From an uncultured Muribaculaceae bacterium (GTDB lineage Bacteria > Bacteroidota > Bacteroidia > Bacteroidales > Muribaculaceae), in NCBI GenBank assembly GCA_910584185.1, contig CAJTYC010000085.1:1-9793 (forward strand): a DNA stretch of 9,793 nt, given 5' to 3'. The position numbers were made by a program, and so were the translations under genes. The notes beneath the pieces were generated by a model. That model searched no databases. It was not told where the DNA came from and was given only the letters and a program-made list of their open reading frames with translations. Within the stretch, counting starts at the first letter, position 1. Every line of letters starts with the position of its first letter. Shown here piece by piece: positions 1 to 6,428 of the stretch.

Positions 1-71
1 CACGTGTGTTACCATCGTTTATTTCCGGGGTGCGCCACGGTGGGCGACTGAATAAGAAAAAAGCTGCAAAT

Positions 72-92
72 AACCGCATATCATCAGCGGTT
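72..92. repeat. Short hairpin (AACCGC / GCGGTT)
   Basis: AACCGC at 72-77 pairs perfectly with GCGGTT at 87-92 around a 9-base loop. On the minus strand the stem is followed, after ATTTGCAGC, by a run of T, so it could be a weak terminator for minus-strand transcription; on the plus strand no T-run follows. Confidence 0.3.
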
Positions 93-215
93 CAAAAAAT
101 ATAATCTCCTCAAAATCAGACTATGAAAATTGGTGATAAATTCCTTATTTTCTATCCCAAGTTTACGTAAAATTTTTGACATAATTTGATTTTGTCAACG
201 GGAAATTTAGAAAAG

Positions 216-271
216 CCACCGGGATACCTCACGATGGCCACCACTAAATCCACGTTTCATTGACCCGGTGG
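216..271. repeat. 8-bp inverted repeat CCACCGGG / CCCGGTGG
   Basis: CCACCGGG at 216-223 is the exact reverse complement of CCCGGTGG at 264-271, with 40 bases between. It is GC-rich against an AT-rich background. It could be a recombinase or regulator site; nothing nearby identifies which. Confidence 0.35.
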
Positions 272-299
272 TATAGAGGACGGGATAGCCGTCATAAAG

Positions 300-317
300 G
301 TGTACTAAAAGTGTACT
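300..317. repeat. Tandem GTGTACT repeat with 11-bp period
   Basis: GTGTACT occurs at 300-306 and again at 311-317, separated by AAAA, so the copies are 11 bp apart, about one helical turn. That spacing suits a protein that binds one face of the DNA. No adjacent gene shows what it would control. Confidence 0.35.
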
Positions 318-388
318 TTTTGCGAAATTTGATAGAAATTGAAAAAGATAGAACGAAATTCGCAACGGCGTAAAGCGCTGATATACAC

Positions 389-400
389 CTAATCGATTAG
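389..400. repeat. 12-bp perfect palindrome CTAATCGATTAG
   Basis: The bases read CTAATCGATTAG, identical to their own reverse complement. It lies 34 bases before the terminator of the acidic membrane protein gene. It could be a binding site or a chance palindrome. Confidence 0.3.
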
Positions 401-433
401 ATTGAGTTATCTCTGTTTTCCATACGCGAAAAC

Positions 434-452
434 ACATCTTGCTTAGCGATGT
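434..452 (-). terminator. Hairpin terminator after the acidic membrane protein gene
   Basis: ACATC at 434-438 pairs with GATGT at 448-452, starting four bases beyond the stop codon of the minus-strand gene. On the minus strand the stem is followed by GTTTTC; on the plus strand by a long T-rich run. This A-tract/stem/T-tract arrangement is typical of a short bidirectional intrinsic terminator. The stem is only 5 bp, hence moderate confidence. Confidence 0.45.
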
Positions 453-455
453 TTT

Positions 456-1214
456 TTATTTTAACAGGAGTTCGGTCATTATCCAGTTCCATAGCACCGG
501 CACTCCGATTATCAGCATGCATAGCAGGCCTGTGGTAGAGCTTTGCACTTCTTGTGGCACGCGGAGTCTACGCACTCCCTTAAAGACTATATAGATAGTC
601 CAGAGCGGCAAGAATACGAGCACCGGCTCAAGCATAGGAAATAGGCATATCGCAGACCAAAAGAGGGCGAGCGTTGACATGGCGAGCATTACGAATTGCT
701 TACCCACATCTTTTTTGAGCACGTCACGCGACTTCTTAGGCAAGACAAAGCTCCCCAAGAAAAGCACTGTGAAATAGCCGAAGAAGAAAGTGATAAAAGT
801 GGAGAGCGCGGTTTTTGCCCAGTCGCCAATCGTTATATTGGCCTCGTAGAATATCATTGCACCTTCCGATATTGCGGCAAGCGCAATCATCGGATAGTAG
901 CATCGCTGAGCGAACTCATCGGTGGATAGACGTGCACGCTTAAGCTCCTTCCACCCTTCCATCGGTCCTAACATAGTCTTGAACATAATGCCTATGGGCG
1001 AGGGACGCTTCACCTTCTTTGCGTCAGGTTCATTGTTCGCTTCCGCCTCTTCATCCTCTTCCTCATCCTCCTCTTCATCTTCATAATCTTCTTCCTCAGC
1101 ATCTTCGTCTGAATCGTGAGCGGATGTATCTAAAGGCTCGATTTCATCGGGGATAGCGTAAAGGGGTGCGTCGTCAAGTTCGTATAGAGGTTTGTCGTTA
1201 TCTTGCACAGTCAT
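456..1214 (-). CDS. Multi-pass membrane protein with acidic N-terminal tail (YIP1-like)
   Basis: This 252-residue protein is probably in the inner membrane; its function is unknown. Residues 1-70 are soluble and very acidic: roughly residues 34-58 are almost only Asp and Glu. A short basic patch (KKVKR, 66-70) follows, then a FKTMLGPMEGWKEL segment (78-91) that resembles the start of YIP1-family domains in Bacteroidota, where 'nP-x-x-W' motifs precede the helices. About five hydrophobic helices are visible near 105-123, 135-157, 172-193, 196-213 and 228-248, with basic loops (PKKSRD, KGVRRLR) likely cytoplasmic. The ATG at 1212-1214 is the only sensible start. The gene follows mutB on the same strand after 280 bases with hairpins and a promoter-like site, so it is probably transcribed separately. 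The family assignment rests on general pattern, not on a catalytic motif. The acidic tail could bind cations or a basic partner; that is speculation. Confidence 0.8.
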   Translation of the reverse strand: MTVQDNDKPLYELDDAPLYAIPDEIEPLDTSAHDSDEDAEEEDYEDEEEDEEEDEEAEANNEPDAKKVKRPSPIGIMFKTMLGPMEGWKELKRARLSTDEFAQRCYYPMIALAAISEGAMIFYEANITIGDWAKTALSTFITFFFGYFTVLFLGSFVLPKKSRDVLKKDVGKQFVMLAMSTLALFWSAICLFPMLEPVLVFLPLWTIYIVFKGVRRLRVPQEVQSSTTGLLCMLIIGVPVLWNWIMTELLLK

Positions 1215-1323
1215 TTTCTAAAATGAAAGGTAATTTGTTGTTGGTATATTGATTTATCTGCAAATTACTGCTTAACTATAATACGTGAAATAAAGTACAG
1301 ATATTGTAACTCAGCTATTCTTT

Positions 1324-1393
1324 TTTGCACTCACTTTTAGGCCGTATGTTTTCACACGGTGCCGTCAGTTGGCTTTGCGAGTGCAAACATACG
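1324..1393. repeat. Two interleaved 9-bp inverted repeats sharing one arm
   Basis: TTTGCACTC (1324-1332) is the reverse complement of GAGTGCAAA (1379-1387), and CGTATGTTT (1343-1351) is the reverse complement of AAACATACG (1385-1393). The two right arms overlap by three bases, so only one pairing can be complete at a time. The shared right arm coincides with the candidate -7 element on the minus strand. Confidence 0.5.
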
Positions 1394-1416
1394 AACTAAC
1401 TACTTTGATACACGAA
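1384..1416 (-). promoter_or_regulatory. Candidate Bacteroidota promoter for the acidic membrane protein gene
   Basis: On the minus strand TATGTTTG (1391-1384) matches the -7 consensus TAnnTTTG. A TTCG (1416-1413) lies 21 bp upstream, one mismatch from the TTTG -33 element. Transcription would begin near 1377, giving a leader of about 160 bases before the ATG at 1214. It sits directly beyond the hairpins that would end the mutAB transcript, which is where a new promoter is expected. Confidence 0.45.
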
Positions 1417-1448
1417 GACAGGCATTCTCATTGGGAGAATGCCTGTCT
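1416..1448 (-). terminator. Strong 14-bp hairpin downstream of mutB
   Basis: AGACAGGCATTCTC (1416-1429) and GAGAATGCCTGTCT (1435-1448) pair perfectly around a 5-base loop. It is 47 bases beyond the mutB stop codon. There is no clean T-run after it on the minus strand (TCGTG follows), so it may act as a 3'-end stabilising stem or in combination with the hairpin before it rather than as a classical intrinsic terminator. Confidence 0.5.
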
Positions 1449-1456
1449 ATATTTAG

Positions 1457-1482
1457 AACCCATCTCATAATAAGGATGGGTT
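1457..1482 (-). terminator. First hairpin after mutB (AACCCATC / GATGGGTT)
   Basis: AACCCATC (1457-1464) pairs with GATGGGTT (1475-1482) around a 10-base AT-rich loop. It begins 12 bases after the mutB stop codon. On the minus strand it is followed by CTAAATATA rather than a T-run. With the 14-bp stem just beyond it, it probably marks the 3' end of the mutAB mRNA. Confidence 0.4.
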
Positions 1483-1494
1483 ATGTGCAGGAGA

Positions 1495-3636
1495 TTAGTC
1501 GGCGCGCTGCTCGTTGAGGATGCGTACCATCTCTATTGCGCTCTTGGGGATGCGTGTGCCGGGGCCGAAGATTGCGCATACGCCTGCCTTGTAGAGGAAG
1601 TCATAGTCCTGAGCCGGAATCACACCACCTGCAGTGACGAGGATGTCCTCACGGCCGAGCTTCTTGAGTTCGTCGATCACCTGCGGGATGAGAGTCTTGT
1701 GACCTGCTGCGAGCGATGACACACCGAGGATATGCACATCGTTCTCCACTGCCTGACGGGCAGCCTCAGCGGGAGTCTGGAAGAGGGGTCCCATATCCAC
1801 GTCGAAACCGCAGTCGGCATAACCTGTAGCGACCACCTTGGCGCCACGGTCGTGACCGTCCTGACCCATCTTTGCAATCATGATACGAGGCTGACGGCCT
1901 TCGCGGGCTGCGAAGTCAGCCACCATGCGGCGGGCTTCCTCAAATTCGGGATCACCCTTTTCTTCGTTGCTATACACTCCAGAGATAGTTTTGATGACAG
2001 CTTTATAACGACCCACGACAGCTTCGCAGGCATCAGAAATCTCACCCAAAGAAGCGCGGAGGCCGGCAGCCTTGACTGCGAGGTCGAGCAGGTTGCCCTT
2101 GCTGGGGTCCTTCACAGCCTCGGTGATTGCCTCGAGAGCTTTCTTTACAGCCTCTTCATCGCGATCCTTGCGGAGGTCTTCGAGACGTGCACATTGCTCC
2201 TTACGCACCTCAGTGTTGTCCACCTCGAGGATATCGATGGGATCTTCATGGTCGAGACGGAACTTGTTGATACCGACAATAGTCTGCTTGCCGGAGTCGA
2301 TGTGAGCCTGAGTGCGTGCTGCAGCCTCCTCAATCTTGAGCTTAGGCAGACCGGTCTCGATAGCCTTGGCCATACCGCCGAGCTTCTCGATTTCCTGGAT
2401 ATGCTCCCAAGCGCGGTGAGCAATCTCGTTGGTCAGGCTCTCCACATAGTAAGAACCGCCCCACGGGTCGATCTGCTTGCACACGTATGTCTCCTCCTGG
2501 ATATAGATCTGCGTGTTACGCGCGATACGAGCGGAGAAGTCGGTGGGAAGAGCGATAGCCTCGTCGAGAGCGTTGGTATGGAGCGACTGAGTGTGTCCGA
2601 GCACAGCGCCCATAGCCTCAACGCAGGTACGGCCCACATTGTTGAAGGGATCTTGCTCGGTGAGCGACCAACCGGAAGTCTGGCAGTGAGTGCGCAGAGC
2701 GAGCGACTTGGGGTTCTTGGGGTTGAACTGCTTCACGATTCTTGCCCAAAGCATACGTGCTGCACGCATCTTGGCGATCTCCATGAAATAGTTCATAGAG
2801 ATACCCCAGAAGAATGACAAGCGGGGAGCGAACGAGTCGATATCCATACCTGCATTCACACCGGCGCGGAGATACTCGAGACCGTCGGCCAATGTGTAAG
2901 CCAACTCGATATCGGCGGTAGCGCCAGCCTCCTGCATGTGATAGCCGGAGATTGAGATAGAGTTGAACTTGGGCATATTTTTCGAGGTATACTCGAAAAT
3001 GTCGGCGATAATCTTCATCGAGAATGCCGGGGGATAGATATAGGTGTTGCGCACCATGAACTCCTTGAGGATGTCGTTCTGGATGGTACCAGCCATTTCG
3101 TCGAGCTTCGCGCCCTGTTCGAGGCCCGCGTTGATATAGAAAGCGAGCACGGGGAGCACAGCACCGTTCATGGTCATTGACACCGACATCTTGTTCAATG
3201 GTATACCGTCGAAGAGCACCTTCATATCCTCGATAGAGCAGATAGAGACACCTGCCTTACCTACGTCACCTACCACACGTTCGTGGTCGGCGTCATAGCC
3301 ACGGTGAGTGGGGAGGTCGAAAGCGACCGACAGACCCTTCTGACCGGAAGCGAGGTTGCGGCGATAGAAGGCGTTGGACTCCGCAGCGGTGGAGAATCCG
3401 GCATACTGGCGGATAGTCCAAGGGCGCATAGGATACATGGCGCTGTAAGGGCCACGCAGGAACGGAGGCAGACCCGACACATAGTCGAGGTGCTCCATGC
3501 CTTCAAGGTCTTCTTTAGTGTATATAGGCTTGACGGGTATGAGTTCGGCAGTCATCCACTCCTCACCCTGAGCCGGTTTATGGCTTGCGGGAGCCGTAAT
3601 CTTTGTGATATCTATTTCTTTAAAATCAGGTCTCAT
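1495..3636 (-). CDS. mutB: Methylmalonyl-CoA mutase, large (catalytic) subunit
   Basis: This cytoplasmic, adenosylcobalamin-dependent enzyme interconverts succinyl-CoA and (R)-methylmalonyl-CoA, the radical rearrangement step of the succinate-propionate pathway. At 713 residues it matches the usual size. Residues about 30-560 form the substrate-binding TIM barrel, with conserved blocks RPWTIRQYAGFST (71-83), KGLSVAFDLPTHRGYD (100-115) and SGYHMQEAGA (230-239). Y78, R196 and H233 correspond, by constant offset, to Tyr89, Arg207 and His244 of the Propionibacterium enzyme. Residues about 583-713 are the B12-binding domain: D593-x-H595-xx-G598 gives the lower axial histidine, K589 fits the conserved lysine before it, SSL is at 640-642 and the GG loop at 670-671. 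All key residues are present, so the subunit should be active. The start lies 12 bases after the mutA stop, indicating one operon. No epimerase, decarboxylase or MeaB-type chaperone gene is in the window. Confidence 0.98.
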   Translation of the reverse strand: MRPDFKEIDITKITAPASHKPAQGEEWMTAELIPVKPIYTKEDLEGMEHLDYVSGLPPFLRGPYSAMYPMRPWTIRQYAGFSTAAESNAFYRRNLASGQKGLSVAFDLPTHRGYDADHERVVGDVGKAGVSICSIEDMKVLFDGIPLNKMSVSMTMNGAVLPVLAFYINAGLEQGAKLDEMAGTIQNDILKEFMVRNTYIYPPAFSMKIIADIFEYTSKNMPKFNSISISGYHMQEAGATADIELAYTLADGLEYLRAGVNAGMDIDSFAPRLSFFWGISMNYFMEIAKMRAARMLWARIVKQFNPKNPKSLALRTHCQTSGWSLTEQDPFNNVGRTCVEAMGAVLGHTQSLHTNALDEAIALPTDFSARIARNTQIYIQEETYVCKQIDPWGGSYYVESLTNEIAHRAWEHIQEIEKLGGMAKAIETGLPKLKIEEAAARTQAHIDSGKQTIVGINKFRLDHEDPIDILEVDNTEVRKEQCARLEDLRKDRDEEAVKKALEAITEAVKDPSKGNLLDLAVKAAGLRASLGEISDACEAVVGRYKAVIKTISGVYSNEEKGDPEFEEARRMVADFAAREGRQPRIMIAKMGQDGHDRGAKVVATGYADCGFDVDMGPLFQTPAEAARQAVENDVHILGVSSLAAGHKTLIPQVIDELKKLGREDILVTAGGVIPAQDYDFLYKAGVCAIFGPGTRIPKSAIEMVRILNEQRAD

Positions 3637-3648
3637 GGTATAATTCGA

Positions 3649-5511
3649 TTATTTGAGGAGTTTAGCATTGAAATCTACGAGAGTGTCGAGCACATTGCAT
3701 TTCACGTGGATGAAGCTTTCGATGCCCTGAGCCTTGAGCTCGTCCATGCAAGCCGGAGCGCCGGCCACCACGAAGAGTGCGCGTCCGTTGAGTTCCTTGA
3801 ATGCTTCGGGGGCAAACTGGGCGTATTCGTCATCGCTTGAGCAGAGCACCACGATGTCGGCCTCCTTGGCCATGGCAGCGTCGATACCCTCCTTGACGGT
3901 CTCGAAACCGATGTTGTCGATGATTTCATAGCCTGCGCAACCGAAGAAGTTGCTGGAGAACTGAGCGCGTGCGAGGCGCATGGCGAGATTGCCGATGGTG
4001 AGCATGAACACCTTCGGACGGTTTGCAGCACGCTCGGTGTCGAGGCGGAGCTGTTCGAACTGGCTTGCAGCACGGTCGAAGTTGAGATACTGCACAGCGC
4101 CGTCAGCGGGAGCTTCAGAAGCGCAACCGCATGAGCACTTGCAAGAGCATTCGCCGAGTTTGTCGAGGGCCATCTCATTGAAGTTGGGGAACTGGTTGGT
4201 GCCGAGCAGGCTCTCCTTGCGGCGAGCCACATCGAGGTGACGCTTCACACCGCTCTCGTTCACCTTGCCCTGAATTTCACCCTTGCGGAGCATTGCAGCG
4301 AAACCGCCGTTATCTTCCACTTCGTTGAATACCTTCCATGCCTGTGCGGCGATAGAGGCGGTGAGAGTCTCGATATAATAGGAACCACCGGCGGGGTCTA
4401 CCACCTTGTCGAGGTGCGACTCCTCGCGGAGCATAATCTGCTGGTTGCGTGCGATGCGCTCGCTGAACTCGTCGGGACGCTTGTAGCAACGGTCGAACGG
4501 CAGGGTCTCGATAGAGTCAACGCCGGCGAGGGCTGCGCTCATGGTCTCTGTCATGGAGCGGAGCAGGTTGACGTGAGAGTCAAAGAGAGTCTGGTTGAAC
4601 TCGCTTGTCACGGCGTGAACGCACATCTTGCATGCGCATTCGCAAGCAGGATTGTAAGCCTTCACTATTTCAGCCCAAAGCATGCGGGCAGCGCGGAACT
4701 TTGCAAGCTCCATGAAATAGTTGGACGAAATGCCCATATTGAACTTGATGCGGCAAGCCACTTCTTCTACTGAGAGTCCGGCCTCGGTCATCATGTCGAG
4801 CCATTCGGCACCCCAAGCGAGGGCATAGCCGAGTTCCTGAGTGATGTAAGCGCCGGCATTGTTGAAGAGGAAGCTGTCTACGGGGAAGCAGCGAAGTCCC
4901 TTGACAGCCTTTACAGCCTCATATACAGCCTTGCCTTCGGCTACGGCATCCTTGGGGAATTCGAGGCCATGACGGAGAAGACGCTTGAATGGGTTGTAGG
5001 CCACGGAACCGCGGAATGTGTCAACGGCGCCGGCAGCCTCTATGAGTTTGACAAGTTCGGTGGCCACCTCCACGGCACAGCCGGGGCAGCATGTGATGTT
5101 GATTTCCACCTTGGCGAGGTCTATGCCCTTGAGCACGGTGGCGAGGTCAGCGGCCTTCACATCCTTGCCGAGCTTTATGCCGAGCGATTCCACACCACGG
5201 TTGAGGATATGGAGAGCGTGGTCATTGAGTTCGGCTGCGGTATCGCCGATAACTTCCTGACGCACGAGCCAGTCATTGTTATCGCGCGTGCCGCGCAGAT
5301 AGGGGAATTCACCGGGCAATGTGCCGAGGGCCGGGAGGTCCTTGATGTCATCGCGACGATAGAAAGGCTGCACGTTGAAGCCTTCGTTGGTGCGCCACAC
5401 GAGTTTCTTATCAAACGGTGCGCCCTTAAGGTCGGCTGTGATCTTCGCCATCCACTCTTCTGTGGAGACTGGCGGGAACATGTCGAACAAATTTTCTTTT
5501 TTTTCTGCCAT
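3649..5511 (-). CDS. mutA: Methylmalonyl-CoA mutase, small (non-catalytic) subunit
   Basis: This is the structural partner of MutB in the heterodimeric mutase. Its 620 residues repeat the MutB architecture: a barrel-like region (to about 440), a linker, then a degenerate cobalamin-type domain (about 497-620). Paralogy is plain in GISSNYFMELAKFRAARMLWAEIV, shortened here to its first half GISSNYFMELAK, against GISMNYFMEIAK in MutB. The DxHxxG cobalamin ligand motif is missing: the equivalent region reads TIGNLAMR (505-512), as expected for the non-catalytic chain. Oddly, it has three cysteine clusters: C141-C142-x2-C145, C290-x-C292-x-C294-x2-C297 and an alternating C455 to C463 (five Cys, every second residue) in the linker. 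MutB lacks these. The first aligns with the MutB TMNGA strand of the barrel. A metal or iron-sulfur site is possible but unproven. The gene has its own promoter and an 86-base leader and precedes mutB by 12 bases. Confidence 0.96.
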   Translation of the reverse strand: MAEKKENLFDMFPPVSTEEWMAKITADLKGAPFDKKLVWRTNEGFNVQPFYRRDDIKDLPALGTLPGEFPYLRGTRDNNDWLVRQEVIGDTAAELNDHALHILNRGVESLGIKLGKDVKAADLATVLKGIDLAKVEINITCCPGCAVEVATELVKLIEAAGAVDTFRGSVAYNPFKRLLRHGLEFPKDAVAEGKAVYEAVKAVKGLRCFPVDSFLFNNAGAYITQELGYALAWGAEWLDMMTEAGLSVEEVACRIKFNMGISSNYFMELAKFRAARMLWAEIVKAYNPACECACKMCVHAVTSEFNQTLFDSHVNLLRSMTETMSAALAGVDSIETLPFDRCYKRPDEFSERIARNQQIMLREESHLDKVVDPAGGSYYIETLTASIAAQAWKVFNEVEDNGGFAAMLRKGEIQGKVNESGVKRHLDVARRKESLLGTNQFPNFNEMALDKLGECSCKCSCGCASEAPADGAVQYLNFDRAASQFEQLRLDTERAANRPKVFMLTIGNLAMRLARAQFSSNFFGCAGYEIIDNIGFETVKEGIDAAMAKEADIVVLCSSDDEYAQFAPEAFKELNGRALFVVAGAPACMDELKAQGIESFIHVKCNVLDTLVDFNAKLLK

Positions 5512-5574
5512 TTTAAGCGAATTTTTGTGGTATTAGCTTATTTTGTTATTAAATTTCAATTGCAGAAGTGGTGC

Positions 5575-5587
5575 CAAACGGGGTTTG
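5575..5587 (-). promoter_or_regulatory. Hairpin in the mutA leader
   Basis: CAAAC (5575-5579) and GTTTG (5583-5587) form a 5-bp stem with a 3-base loop in the predicted 5' leader. Outer pairs are possible between AAGTG (5566-5570) and CACTT (5592-5596), with the alternative pairing GTGCCA (5571-5576) with TGGCAC (5599-5604) partly overlapping the -7 element. The leader is too short for a full cobalamin riboswitch, and I see no B12 box. It could be an operator or a small mRNA-stabilising structure. Confidence 0.3.
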
Positions 5588-5603
5588 CCCACACTTTATG
5601 GCA

Positions 5604-5635
5604 CAAATATAATGCGAATTTCGCAATAAAACAAA
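5604..5635 (-). promoter_or_regulatory. Bacteroidota promoter of mutAB
   Basis: On the minus strand TTTG (5635-5632) is followed after exactly 20 bp by TATATTTG (5611-5604), a perfect TAnnTTTG -7 element. Transcription should start near 5598, about 86 bases before the mutA ATG. It lies in the 171-base gap after ftsE, so mutAB can be expressed independently of ftsE. Confidence 0.75.
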
Positions 5636-5682
5636 AGTTATGCCCTCAATCGCGCACAACTTCTTATTTTATTGCACATCTT

Positions 5683-6351
5683 TTACGCGTCTATGAGTTT
5701 TTTGTCTTCGCATCGGAGCACACGGGCGGGAAAATCCTCCACCATCTGGAGGTTGTGCGTGGCCATCAGAATCGCGGTGCCTTTGTCGGCGAGCTGATGC
5801 AATAGCTTCACTATATTGTAACCGGTCTGAGGGTCGAGGTTACCTGTGGGCTCGTCGGCAAGTATCAGCTTCGGGCTGTTGAGCAAGGCGCGGGCTATCA
5901 CAATGCGCTGCTGCTCGCCGCCACTCAACTCATGGGGCATCTTATAGCCCTTGTTCTCCATGCCCACGGCCTTGAGCACCTCGTCGATGCGCTTTTCCAT
6001 CTCATCTTTCGACTTCCAGCCGGTGGCGCGGAGCACGAATCGGAGGTTGTCGACAGCCGAACGGTCCTGAAGGAGCTGGAAGTCCTGAAACACTATGCCC
6101 ATGGCACACCGCAGATAAGGCACCTGTTTCTTCTTTATATTAAGGAGGTCGAAACCGAGCACCTCTGCCTTTTCACCCTGCGACACCGGCACGTCGGCAT
6201 ACATGGTCTTCATGAGCGAGCTCTTGCCGCTGCCCACTCTGCCCACCAGGTAGCAGAACTCCCCCTCCCCTATGCGGAAAGTTACATCATGGAGCACCAT
6301 GCGCTCCGCACGGTCCACCTCCACCTTATTGTAATCTACTATTATACTCAT
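5683..6351 (-). CDS. ftsE: Cell-division ABC transporter ATP-binding protein FtsE
   Basis: FtsE is the cytoplasmic ATPase of the FtsEX complex, which couples ATP hydrolysis at the division site to activation of peptidoglycan hydrolases. From the ATG at 6349-6351 the protein is 222 residues, the normal FtsE length. Walker A is G37-RVGSGKS-44, the Q-loop Gln is Q89, the signature LSGGEQQR spans 142-149, Walker B ends in LADEPTGNLD with D166 and catalytic E167, and the switch histidine is H199. The sequence can be extended in frame to an upstream ATG at 6411, but the predicted promoter (-7 at 6381-6388) lies inside that extension and family homology begins at MSIIVDY, so 6351 is the better start. 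FtsX is not adjacent; in Bacteroidales it is usually encoded elsewhere, so this is not a sign of loss. A LolD/MacB-type exporter ATPase is the main alternative, but the lone gene and length favour FtsE. Confidence 0.88.
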   Translation of the reverse strand: MSIIVDYNKVEVDRAERMVLHDVTFRIGEGEFCYLVGRVGSGKSSLMKTMYADVPVSQGEKAEVLGFDLLNIKKKQVPYLRCAMGIVFQDFQLLQDRSAVDNLRFVLRATGWKSKDEMEKRIDEVLKAVGMENKGYKMPHELSGGEQQRIVIARALLNSPKLILADEPTGNLDPQTGYNIVKLLHQLADKGTAILMATHNLQMVEDFPARVLRCEDKKLIDA

Positions 6352-6380
6352 TACTGTGTGTTCAAAACATGATTCATAAG

Positions 6381-6388
6381 CAAAAATA
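6381..6388 (-). promoter_or_regulatory. -7 element of the ftsE promoter
   Basis: TATTTTTG on the minus strand (6388-6381) fits TAnnTTTG. About 20 bp upstream is TATG, a one-mismatch version of the TTTG -33 box. A start near 6374 gives a leader of about 22 bases to the ATG at 6351, which supports that start codon over the upstream one. Confidence 0.5.
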
Positions 6389-6420
6389 GTCAAAAAAATC
6401 CGGATTCGCATAATTTTTAG

Positions 6421-6428
6421 TAATTTTG
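6421..6428 (+). promoter_or_regulatory. -7 element for the MBOAT-SGNH operon
   Basis: TAATTTTG fits TAnnTTTG exactly, 54 bases before the MBOAT ATG. No clear TTTG -33 box is present at the expected distance upstream (that sequence reads ATCC/TCCG), so the promoter may be weak or need an activator. It is divergent from the ftsE promoter 33 bases away. Confidence 0.45.

Larger units (their letters stand above)
1..433. other. Intergenic region without a convincing gene, rich in short repeats
   Basis: No reading frame here looks like a real protein. The longest, 207-437 on the minus strand (76 codons), has low-complexity composition, no recognisable motif and overlaps repeats, so I reject it. 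A plus-strand frame is open from the left edge to a TAA at 108-110, too short to call. The stretch holds a hairpin at 72-92, an 8-bp inverted repeat at 216-271, a tandem GTGTACT pair at 300-317 and a 12-bp palindrome at 389-400, listed separately. This density of repeats in AT-rich DNA suggests debris or a regulatory/attachment region of a mobile element, but no integrase or transposase is present, so that is inference. Confidence 0.5.

Noticed and set aside
207..437. 76-codon minus-strand reading frame upstream of the first terminator
   Set aside because: No recognisable domain, no promoter or ribosome site, and it runs across several repeats; more likely non-coding.
1311..1355. GTG-started 14-codon frame (MKTYGLKVSAKKNS) in the leader of the acidic membrane protein
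   Set aside because: No ribosome-binding signal and too short to distinguish from chance; no codon repeat suggesting attenuation.
1457..1482. Similarity of CCATCTCATAA here to CCGTCTCATAA at 9733-9743, as two ends of one insertion sequence
   Set aside because: The match is short, the first copy is well explained as a hairpin arm and loop after mutB, and the genes between are ordinary chromosomal ones.
1732..2817. Long plus-strand frame (361 codons) opposite mutB
   Set aside because: It is antisense to an intact, unmistakable mutB and has a composition typical of a mirrored coding strand.
5512..5682. Cobalamin riboswitch before the B12-dependent mutase
   Set aside because: The whole gap is 171 bases with a promoter in it, leaving about 86 bases of leader, and no B12-box-like sequence is visible.
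4969..5805. 278-codon plus-strand frame across mutA, the promoter and ftsE
   Set aside because: It is antisense to two well-supported genes and to the mutAB promoter, with no family resemblance.
6352..6411. In-frame N-terminal extension of FtsE by 20 residues
   Set aside because: The predicted -7 element of ftsE lies inside it, and FtsE homology starts at the ATG at 6351.
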